DNA of 64,000 nucleotides, from positions 44,438,534 to 44,502,533 of the forward strand of contig CM040741.1 in the NCBI GenBank assembly GCA_022829145.1, read 5' to 3'. The notes under the pieces are model-generated. The model was not told the DNA's origin and made no database searches. It was given only the letters and a program-made list of their open reading frames with translations. The position numbers and the translations under genes are program-made. How positions within the stretch are numbered: the stretch's first letter is position 1; each line of letters opens with the position of its first letter. Shown piece after piece: positions 13,201 to 25,200 of the stretch. The stretch comes from Albula goreensis (Eukaryota; Chordata; Actinopteri; Albuliformes; Albulidae).

Positions 13201-16200
13201 CAGCTGCGGCCTCTATAGGCCTCATTTTGAACCTAGGGTGGAGACGCACAGCATGTCTCAGACACAGAGCCTAGAGCACAGTTATAGGAAGGATCCATAT
13301 ACCCCCGTTCAGCAGAAGGGAGACAGGCAGAGGCACTTCCAGGGCTCTGAAAACACAGAGAGGTATGGGCAGACAAGGGAAGAAGACCAGAACAGGTTTG
13401 CTGAACCAAGCCATTATCCAGAGGCCCCGCAGAAACATGCTCCATTTCCCCAAGGCCGGTCCAGCCTGGGCAGCTATAGAAACATCAGCGTCCAGAACTC
13501 CCAGGGAAATGGCAGCGGTGCTTCTCAAACACAGTGGCGTGACCATGGGAGCCTTGCTATGCCCAAGCATGGCAACCTAAATATCCAGCAACAGGATCAT
13601 CCTCTAAACCGGCTAGAAAATGCCCTGGCAGAGGTGCAGAGGGCCACCAGCCCAGAGAGCATCCTGAGCCAGTGCAGCTCCCAGGGTGGGCGGAGTGAGG
13701 CAGCCACCTCCAGGCGTGTGTCTGTGTTGGAGAAGGTCAATCGCTTTGAGCGGCAGCATGAACAGGAGAAACTGCGGAGCCAGAGCACTAGCCAAATGGA
13801 TCTTGCTGGGCACAGCTCCACCCAACTGAGCCAAGCCTCTGGGGTCAAGAGCTTCCAGTCCAGTGGCTCCAGTGCCAAGGCATTGTCCCATCTGAGAACA
13901 CAGAGCTACAGCGCGGCTGAGCCCGAGGACTACAGGCAGCAGCAGTACTTCTCAGATGCAGAGTCAGTACAGAGACGCAGAGACCAGCATCCTTCCAGAA
14001 ACGCCTGGGGCAAAGACGCAGCTCTGCAGAGGAGCAAAAGCACCTTTCAGCTAGGTGAAGGAAATGGAGAGAAGGATTTCTTCTGGAAGGAAGACCTACA
14101 GGACATCTTGGGAACCATCCAAGACACATCCTTCAACACAGCCTACAGGGACAGTATCAAGGACGCTCAGTCCAAGGTGCTGAGGTCCACTTCCTTCCGC
14201 CGGAAAGACCTAAGTGTTGACAACCGCACTCCTAGCAAGCACTTATCTCTTGAGAGGAAGGGCCCTAAAACTATGCCCAAACCTACTGGGGTATTCCTAC
14301 ACACCCCAAAAGAGAGGCACATTGTGACACCAGAGCTCAATAGAATAAGTCCCCCAGCACTACCGAGTGTCCCACCGGTCGGCCCACCTACTGTCCGGAT
14401 CGGGGGGCGCAAACGCCTTACCATGGAGCAGAAGAAGCGCTCCTACTCAGAGCCGGAGAAGATGCATGAGGTGGGAGTGTCAGATGGTGAGAGCTCTGCA
14501 AGCTCTCATGGAAAGGGCCTAGAGCAGCTCCCTCTCCCCGAGGGCAGTGTAGCAGACAGACGCAAGCTGTTTGAGCAGGCAGCCCACAGAAGCACTGGCT
14601 CTGGACCCAACCCCCGCCCCAGCCCTGCCCCTTCCCGTCCAGAACTTAAGCAGCTTCAGCAGAATGCCTTGGCTGAGTACATGGAGCGCAAAACAGGCCG
14701 GCGAATGGCCAGGTGCCAGCGCCCTAAAAGTGCCTACCTCCAGCCTTGCACCTACTCCTCTGATTCGCCAAGCATCTCCTCCACCTCCAGCCTAGCTTCC
14801 CTCCAGGAGCCAGAGTTCCAGGGGGTTTCATGCACTAGCAGCCATCACAGGGATGGCCGGCTCTCTTCTACTCTACCCCCTGGGCTGCAGGGGTACTTCT
14901 ACTCCAGTGGGAGCCCTATGCAACCTCCGTCCTCCAATGTCTCCACATCATCCTCCTTGTCCCCCTACAAGCCAGAGGGCAGGCCCCATAGGTTCTTCAG
15001 TTTAGAGCAGGAGCTTGATAAACCTGCACCAGTCACCCCTACCCAGCCCCTACAGGGTCAAAGGCCCGCCCAGCACTGTGACACAGCCCTCAACAGGGCT
15101 GTCCCGGCAAGGAACTCTGGGAAGTCGGCCTCAGCAGAAGACTTGCTTGAACGCTCTGATGAGAGGAATGTTCCTCAGCACTTCAGATCTCGATCTTCAC
15201 CCTCTGTGGAGAAGCTCAATCAGGTATGGATTCACCAACTCCAGAGTCATGACACGTTAATAAAGTAAATTCTTTTGGACCTCAGTGGTGGACCATATTA
15301 CTCAACACAGAAAGGGATCTTACAACTCCCATAAAATAAAAACACAAAACAAGTTGTATATGTTTTTATGGCTTAGTCTGTTGGTAGAACTGTCAAAATT
15401 TCAACATTATATATTTTTAATTGATATTTTTTTTTTCTTTTTATTCTACTGAAAGATTTTTAACACAGCACAGAAGTTAATATTTTCAGGCCTCACATTA
15501 GAACATCCACAGTCAATCATGTCCAGAAGGCCCCCAGAAAGTGTTGATAAATCAAGTATTTTAAAAATACCATTGGAAAAAATCAGTCCTTTGCATATTT
15601 TATGTTTTACTCATCAAACTGAAACACTGTCAAAAACAGCTGTATCCTCCTGCCCTACCCTCTGGCTTGCCTGCAAGCCTGCTCATAGAGTTGGCTTTAG
15701 TTTTTGCATTATGAGTATCTATCTCAGGGGCCCCTGTGGTCAGCCAGGGTCAGAGACCCCTCCCACATTTACACCACACCCAGCATCCACCAGCTCTCTG
15801 GACAATTATTTCTCCCCATCCTGTCAACTCCCTAACACAGCTGCACACAAACAAATCCAGCCTCCTCATACACACTTAATTATAATTGTGTTGTTATGCA
15901 TTTAGGTATATAATACGTCCTAAACCATGAGCCTAGCAGACCTCACTCTTCCCAAATATTGATGAGACCCAATAGCTTATGTGGTCAATACCTCACAAGA
16001 CAAATCATGGGAATACAGTTAATAGTTATCAAAATGAATGCAAGTCTATGGGCCACTTCAAGGATCATGAACGAGCTCCAATCAAAATGAATCTTTCAGT
16101 GTTTAGAAATATTTTGATCTTGAACTAAGTGGTGGTAGGACAGTTTCTGAAGTGTCTAACCAGCAGAAATGACTTTCTTTACCACAGTAATAGCTAGTGA

Positions 16201-19200
16201 ATCCTTTTCTAGTGATTTTGGTTTTGAGTATGGCTAATCCATGTTCCAGGAAGTAGCCCACTTTAACTAATTTTGGTAACTTCTAACTGTAGTCTGTAGA
16301 ATTGTTCAGAGGATTTCTTCAGAATGCACAAACAGAAATTAAAACTTTATGAGCATGTTTCTGTATGCTTAGTAAGTAAATAAAAGTGCTTGATTTCCAA
16401 AATATTGGAGTATTTTTGTAAAAGAATAGAGGAAAAAAAGGATGAAGTCTCTCCATTCTTCATTTTTGATCAGTGAACAGGTCAACCAGAAAATTGCCCA
16501 CTAAACGATGTTGCAGCCTTTGGATCCATGTCATTGTTATTGTTTATGGCTTTTTGGTATAATAACAAGTCCAAAATGGCCTGCATTTTCTTAATTGTAT
16601 CATGCATAAAATCTGAAATGTGCCTTGGCACAGAGTTTGTTTTTCAGTTCTTCGATCAGTGAACAGCGTGTCACCGTAAATGGGAAAGGAATGTTTAGTC
16701 CGCATTTCAGTAAACTAATTAGACTCTCTCTGTGCAATGATGTGATTTATTGAGCAAAATTCACTGCAGTTTGTATCTGAGTTGTTTGATTGTCACTTAC
16801 TGCGTGACTGCGGTGAAAGAACAGATGGCCACTGAGCATCGTGTTCCCCTTTTGCAAGCCACTCCACAGGAAATGCCCAGAACTTGCCGCTTCCTGTGTG
16901 GTGCCACGGAGCTTGCTGTGGAAGTAGAGCACTGAGAGATGCCAGCCTGATAAGCCTCATTTCTGGAGGGAGGGGAGTGAGGAGATAACTGATGTCTTAA
17001 GGAGCTTGATGGCAGTTTAGCCAGGAAATGCTTTCAGTAGGATAAGAAAGCAGTTTATCTCATGGAGCAATTTGTCCTCTCTGTCTAAACACAGCTATGC
17101 TCACAGCAGTCCCATCACCATTCCTCTATTCCCAGTGCTTATAGAGAAAGATACGTAATGCTACATTTTTAAAGGCTCTCTGCACAAAGTATAACTATCT
17201 TTAATTAGTGAGCTTATCCAATGTGCAATGATAACCCAGCAAAGATTAATGTAATGCCACCAAATTGGACCACCATTCCATATGCAACCATCTCATGTCA
17301 TTCTGTCCCAGGGAATGATGCACTGACTCTGATAACAAAGTCACATTGCATAACAGAAAATAATTCAAAATCCAAGGATGTTGGCATACTATAGTACTAA
17401 AAATAAGCTGATAATAACTGTGGCAGCGAAAGATTTATGCAGACCGCTGAGAATGAACAACTTGGCTGTGAGGGTTATCTCAACAAAGGCTGTAGCTGGC
17501 TGATGCAGCAACATTGTGTTTTGGTGTTTTCGGTGAATAAATGACACATTAATGCTCAGGCTTGGTCTCCTCTCATCATGAGATGTGTTTCATGGCTCCA
17601 GATCAAACCATTCCTCCACTTCAGAAGGGGGGGGGGATATTGATTTACCATGGCAGCAGTTCAAATGATAATGCACAAAAAGAATTATGCCAAAGAAGAT
17701 TGCATTGAATATCCCCTGCAATGCTTCACCTCACAAGAAGTAATTATTAACTAGTGAGTTTAGATTTATTTCCTCCATCCTTTGTTTTTCACTCAGTGTG
17801 TTTAAATTGGACCTTGTTTTCAGGATGTAATGACAGGAGACTACAGACTGCCCAGAATGTTCACCAAGGGGCCCGCACCGTCCATTCCTACTGAAACCAG
17901 GTATGTGTGTACGTGCGTGCGTGTGTGTGTGTGTGTGTGCGTGTGTGTGTGTGTGAGAGAGAGGGAGAGCGTGAAAGAGAGAGAGAGAGAGATGGGGACT
18001 CTACCTTCATTATTAACCCAAGGGAAAGGAACAAGTTGAAAATACCAAGGAGTCATCAAGTAGATTGGTCGTTTGCTGATAGGGCTGTTTGATAAGCTAT
18101 TGGAGGGTCCAATCTAATGCTTTCCTTGTAGTTTATACTTCCCCTGGCGCCCTCCAAGACATGTCATGACTAACACAGTATTTTTTTCTTCAACTCAAAG
18201 GAATAAATAACACTATTTAAGTAATGGAAAAAGTAACAATTACAATTTATCGTTGAATTTTACAGCATTGCAGAAGCATTGCACTGCATGTACTGATTCA
18301 GCCCCTAAGCGTGATAACCCTGTAGTTTTATTTTAAGAGTAAAGTCAATGATGGGAATTTCAAACTGAGATTTTCAAGGCAGCATTCCAGTAGTCCTTGC
18401 CTAAAATGGTCAACATCTTGCTCTTTCTTAGTAAAGTTCTTAGGGCTATATTAAAAAACCTTTCCTCTTGTAATAAATAGAAGCCCTGGAGTTCATTATT
18501 CAGAAACGTTCAGACAGGCTGGAAGGAAAGAGTAGAAAAATAAAATGCATACAAAGAGGAATGTGCTGTGTTTTCCAGGTCTGTGGAGAATGCAGTCAGT
18601 GAAAGATCAGTGATGCCCTCCCAACGAGTGGAGAGATACCTGTCTAACTCGGGTCCTTCACAGCTGAAGACCCCAGTGACCAGAAGAGAGAGGCAGAGAA
18701 ATCCTGACCGACAGCGGGCACAGAGCATGTCAGGCCTGGCTGCCTCTGTAGGTCTGCCCTGCCCTTTCTCCTCTCCAGGCAGCAGTCCCCACCCTGACTG
18801 GCAAGCCTCCATTGATGCCCTCACCCATAACCTGTTCCCCTCCCCAGCACCAGCCGACTCTCTTGATGCACAAGCCCAGCAGGCCCCGCTGGGCATGACA
18901 AGGCAGAGCTCGGCAGACAGCAGTACGTCTGAGGAGACGCTTAAGGACTTCCCGAGGGATTTGCCTGGGCCTCAGGTCCCCTCTGCACCGAGGCCGGCCC
19001 TGACCCTACCTTTCCCCCGGGAGGGCGAGAAGAGCCCGACCCCTCCAGCACCTCACAGCCATCTTTCTCCAAGGGAGAGCCCCTCCCCTGTCCCCACCCT
19101 CTCCCCTGTGTCTTCACCGCCCCTGCCCCTCCTGCGCATCTCAGAGTCCAGCATACACTTCACCTCGTCACAGCCCATCTCGCAGGATGACGATGAGGTG

Positions 19201-22200
19201 TTCCTACAGGAGCCAGCGCTCCCTCCCCCACCTCCACCCCCTCTACCTGTTTGGGATTTGGAAAACACTGAGGACTTCCCCCCACCTCCGCCCCCACCCC
19301 CAGTATTACCCCACCTCACATCTGAAGAGCAGGAGTCCAAAAACAGGTCACCTGAACTGGAGCAGCTGCAGAGGTACAGATTTAAAGCCCCAAATTCTCA
19401 GAATATGCCTTGCTCAGGTTGTGAACCAGTGTCATAGGTTCTGGTTACAATTCTCGCCCCCTATTTAACTGTGACTGTGAAGTATGCTTTTGTTGTCTTT
19501 TACAGCTATTTTTCTAAAGAAACATGTGGCTTCGTCAGTTTAATACTTCACTTCTTTAGAGTAGAATGAAAATGCTCTTTGTCCTAATATTTTTTTCAAT
19601 ATTCAAATCCAACAGCACCACGGAGCTGTACGATGTGTCTGTGAGCCGAGGGACAACGCCAACCTCACCCAGCCTCTCACCCCCACCAGTGACCTCTGAC
19701 CTCCTGCCAAAGCCTACTGCACCCCGTCTGAGTGCAGAGGCTGAGTCCCTGTCTTCTGCCAGCATCTCAGAGATGGAGGGCGAGGCCTTTGAAAGCCTGG
19801 AGCTAGAGTACTGTGTGTTATCCAGGAGGGAGAGATCAACAGAGGAGCTGAGGGCTGAGGCATTAGCCAGGGAGTTGGTGTCCAGGGACAAGTCCCTCAC
19901 TCCCTTCCTGGACATGTGGGCCATAAAAAAAACCATGGACCTAATGGAGGACCTCTTTCCTAGTACAGTGCTTCCACGGCGACGGATGAGCAGCCAGTTG
20001 GAGGACAGGTGAGAGTTGTTTTGCTCCAGGTAGTATTTTAGAAAAAAAGAGTTACACATTATAATGTAACATGAAAAATGTTCATACAGACATTGGTGGA
20101 CTCACCAATAGTTGAATTAATAGGTAAAACAGACCAAATCACTGCTATTTAATTACTGAAAGACGGTCCAATCTGTGGTCTTTCAGTCATTAAATAGAAG
20201 TGATTTTGTCTATTTTACCTATTAATTCAACTATTGGTGAGTCCACCAATGTCTGTATGGAACATTTTTCATATGTTACATTATAATGTGTAATTTTAAT
20301 ATTATCATGCACCATAATTAGTTCTGCTTTTTACACATCTTAACTTGGACATAAAGATTTGATAAACGGCTTTACTTTGCTTTGGTTTTAAACAAAGATC
20401 AATGTTACAAGAGCACTGTGTTGCCCTACTTTGTTTTGTAAAGGAGGTGAACTGGTTCTCATGAAGTCCACACTGTGAGGGGAATAGAGTAACACTGCCA
20501 CCTAGCAAATCTTTTGAAACATTGCAAGGTATTATTTCATGGGGTCAATGGCAGCGCAACAACCATTAATCAAATTCATGGTGCTAATTGAGGATGAACT
20601 TTTTTGGATCTCCCTGCAAAAAAAGACACATTTTATCTATGGGGTGTTAAAAAAAATTGTAAATGTGCAGTGTTATTTCCAATAACTTAAATACAAGAGT
20701 GCTCAAACTGATGATGACTGTTTTGTAAGATATATTTTCTATTTAAGAATTCATAGTAAGCAAAAACAACATCGTGGGTATCAGTTTCAGTGTACCCTAA
20801 TTAAGTGTATACTGAATATTTATACTTCTGTCTAACATATGATCAAATATGGTTGGCAGATATATCAGTGGTGAATCTACAAACAAAACTAAAGACAAAA
20901 TAGCAGGTCCACATTCCTGAAATATTTGCTATTTAATTATGGTTCATGGGTGGTTATTTCAAAGGGCGATCTCTTTTTTGGGGAATGCAAATTCAACATT
21001 CCTGCAAAGAGGAAATAAGCCAGTGACACGAAAAGAAACCAGTCAGTACACATTGCTAATCTCCTGGGTGTGTGCTTGCATTAGGTCATAAGGACAACTC
21101 AGCCAAGGGTTGATAAGGGAATTGTTCTGTAGTGCTGTTACTGTTATACTTTGTGATTGATCATGGCGGCTAACTCTCTGCTGTACACGTCTGTCTGTCC
21201 CCCCCCAACCATGTAGAAAGCAGGACAGAGTTTCAGTTGGCGAGGAGACACCACTACAGGGTGAAGGAGGAGTGCAGACAAAAATGGAGACAGACCTGGA
21301 TGAAGTAGAAGTTGATCTCAGTCAAAAAAAGGTTACTACTAGTTCATCTCTGCTGAAAAGACATTTCCATATTATCATGAGGGTTGAGGGAAATTCCAGT
21401 TCAGTTCAGTCAGTGCAGGAAATGAATTGGCAAATATCCAAAGGTTTTATGCGATTTTTTACATAATTATTTGAATTTCAGTTAATTTCTTCAATTGACT
21501 AAATTAAAATGGGATTGACCCAGACCCTGGTCAGCATTATTGGATCACTGCATCACTGCAGTACTGTTCATAGCCGTATTTCAGGTTCTGTTGCAGCCAT
21601 GGTGTACCTAAGCACTGTGCAAGGTGCCATTTTGTTAGAAACAAAAATCAATGTCCCGAAAAAGACGTAATCATAAGAACTTAGTCATAACAAACTGTCA
21701 GGATAAAACAATAGTGCATGCTGATAGTTGTCTAATGAAAGAGTTGGCAAGCTGATAGGGGATCCTGAGTTTGATGAGTGGGTGTTTGAAGGGGGTGTGG
21801 TGCGTTGAGATGCTAACCCAGGCCTGTGGGGCAGGTGGAGCTGGTGAAGGCCCTGTCGCAGAGCGTAGCCTTGCTGCGGATGGAGAGGGAGGGGCTGGTG
21901 GAGGAGCAGAAGAGGTTCAGTGCGCTGGATGGCCGTGTGGAGGTGCTGGTGCAGGAGCGTTGCAAGGCCAACGAAGTTGACAAGTACCGCATGTTCATCG
22001 GGGACCTGGAGAAGATAGTTAACCTGCTGCTGTCGCTGTGCGGGCAGCTAGCCCGTGTGGAGAACGCCCTGGCGGCCCTGGAGGGGGAGGACACGGACGA
22101 GAGCGCTGAGGAGAGGGTGAGGCTCACGGCTCGCTCATCACTCATTCACAGAATGTCCGTCTCTTTCACTCATTCATTATTCGCTCAGGTTCAAATTTAC

Positions 22201-25200
22201 ACAGGATCTCCTATTAGTGTACACAATACAGAGCAAGGTTTTTGCTCAGCATATCAGTTATTTCATAGTTTGATTTATAATGCCTATTAATGAGGCATTT
22301 CCTAGGTATATAGAGTTGAACACTTACCATTGTAAACATTACAGAGGAGTCTGGGAAATTAACATAATGGTTTTGGTAGGCATGTTTAATGAAAATTCAG
22401 AAGGAAATCAACCATTAATTTCTGTTTTAGAAAGCAGCTTTAGGTAGCCTTGAAGTTAGCTAATCATTGAACAACACACATGGTTGCTCCTCTTCACAAG
22501 AATTGGAAATATATTCAACCTAAATAAAAAAAACAGGGTAAAGAAAAGAGACTAAATAGAATACTATGCCTGCACCCTGTCTTACACTTCCAGCAGTGTG
22601 GTTTCATTGAAGTAAGACTGCTGGGTGTGCCTGACAGTGTATAGGTATTGTATTTCTTTTTTATGTGGTGCTAACACCTGTGCTTTGGGAGACTTGGATG
22701 TGTGAATTACTGCTTTGTTTGAAGCTTATAAACCTCTCATTTCAAAGACAAAAACCTCTTTTCCGTTTTCGTTGCTTGATACATGACACTTTAATTTACA
22801 ATAAAAAATAAATAATGCAATTATATGCATATTTTCTGTAGGAAGTAAGAATTGATTAAAATAATGCCCTTGTTTGATGTTTGGAGCTCTACATACAGAG
22901 CAAAAGTGGCATTAAGCAGTAAAACATCTTATTTATCTAATATGTAAAATTAGATAAAATTATATAAGTAATTTTTGACTTGATTTAAGAATTATCATTA
23001 AATATGCTAATTATCAACTGATGACTGACTCAAAGTTATAGTAATATGGTGCACCACCGAGACAAAACAAATAACTGTAAACCATAGAAAAATGTTTAAC
23101 TACCCTAACACACACTAAATTAAGAAAGAAAGAAATAAAGAATGAAATGACTATGAGAAAGAACAAGAGAGCAAGAGAGCCAAAACCCTGGCTAAAACTG
23201 AACAGAAACCAAAATTCAAAACTGAAAACTCAACATTTTATACCATGCCCAGGGGAAGGGCCGTCCTTTCTCTCTTCCAGGTCGTATACATTATTAATTT
23301 ATAATCACTGAAGGCACAGAGAAGGTCTGGTTTGTAACCTTTGTTATAATTTTAGTTTTACTGTAGTAACTCTCTGTTCTCCCCTTTATTATGGCTTAGT
23401 GTGGAATTTCCAGTGCAATTCCCACACAATGGAGTCTAAGAACATAATGTCGGTGTTAAAGGGCCACACACATTTACTGCCCTGAAGGTCATAAACAGGC
23501 TCCTGTGTAGTGTCTGCCCTCAGGTTATTTCTATGCTCTGTCTCTCTGTGTGCTTTTATACCATCTTATCTAGTCAAGGCTTTTGAGATTGAGTCCAGAA
23601 AAAAATTTCTCTGACACCAAAAAAGACAAAGTTGTATCTCCTGGGACAGAACCATCATTGTGATGTACCTGGTTTATTGCAAATGTTTATGGTATAACAC
23701 CTGCTTTGAATTTTGGCTATCTGAACATGCAGCAGACAAGGTAAAAGTAGAGCAATCACTAAAATCCTTCACTTTACTGAAATGAAAGGTAATGGCAATG
23801 CATTTATAATGTAAAACAGGAATGTGCTTTGTTGTCATGAGTTCTCATTACAGCAAACTGGAATGGGAGACTGTCAAGAGTTTATTGTTTGCTTGCCTCC
23901 ACTTCATTTATTATCAAGTGCAGATACTTTTCATTTTATCATACTTTTCTACATGTTTAATGTCAAGGCCAGAAACATCACTCTTCATCATACAAAGCCA
24001 AGCTGTTTAGTTAGCTCTAGATATGAAAATCAAGTGGTTAAATGACAAGATCATGGATTATGTCAATACTGTAAATTAGTACAGTATTGACATAATATAC
24101 TCTCTGTTGTTCTTTTTTTTACCATAGCCATACATGTTTTTCTGTCAGATCAGCTTTTCCCGCTTTCTACTTCCTCAAAACTGACCGCATCTTAGATAGA
24201 AGAAATCCCCTGAGAGGTTATTCATATTTTGTGGCTTGACTCCACCTGTAGAATCTGTTGTTCATTTGCAAAACACTTTATATTTGTGTACCAGGGCTTC
24301 TTCAGGGTTTCTTCCCCACTCTGAAAGTCCCAATTCCAATTGTGTAAACATGTTTCCTGACCAAGAGGTGTCTCTCTGAAGACATGCTAATCAGGGAACA
24401 GGATATACAACCTGAAATTTGCAGGTCCAAGTTGCAGGTTGAAGTCCCCCCTTCCCCCCCACAAGAGCAAGAGTAAAGTATATTGTGCTGGGTGGGCCCA
24501 CTATCATGTATCAAATCCTGACCGGTTCCAGTACTGGCTGTGGCCGGCTGCCCAGCAGGGCAGGGCAGAAGTGATTGAAGTGTTGCATAGGAGGGAGGGT
24601 TGCCATGGATGAGATTTCACTGTTTTTATTTCACTGAGCACCAACAACTCCTCTGGTCAGCTGGCTGTCTGTATGCTGCAGAGGAGGAGAACACTAGCTC
24701 ATCGAGTCTATCCCTAAATTGAAGCAAGACATTTCAGTTCTGCATTGAGCGTACAAATACTGAGCATTCCAGATTTGGACAGAATGAAAAACTAAGGCTC
24801 AAAATTGATCATAGAATGTTAGTAAAAAATAGTAAAATATGTACTGTGTTAATATATCTTTTAAAAGCTTATGATTTATATCATAAATTGTTTTAGAGCT
24901 TATCATTCATAATCTATTCCTGCAGCATCATGTACCAAGAAAACAAACATTATACTTAATTTAGAATTCCCTCTTAGATATGATTAATTCTGTCAGGTAA
25001 TTTTTTATAGATACATTAATAGGTTACATAAGGTAAAATTGTTCAATACTTTTTTCATCAGTGTAGAATGAAGGCTATTTGAGACTCCAGTCCTTGTGAG
25101 CATTTCTATCACTGCACTTTTTCTTTTGTTTGTCTTGGTATTAATGATTTACTACAGCATATACAGTGTTAAGACCAATAAAGAAGGTGACCTGACAAAA

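Noticed and set aside
15224..15268. Read-through C-terminus after the giant SHROOM3 exon
   Set aside because: The sequence passes a clear donor (CAG|gtatgg) and continues in conserved downstream exons; the extra residues are intronic.
18510..18896. 128-codon - strand open frame across the SHROOM3 poly-proline exon
   Set aside because: Antisense shadow of a well-supported coding exon.
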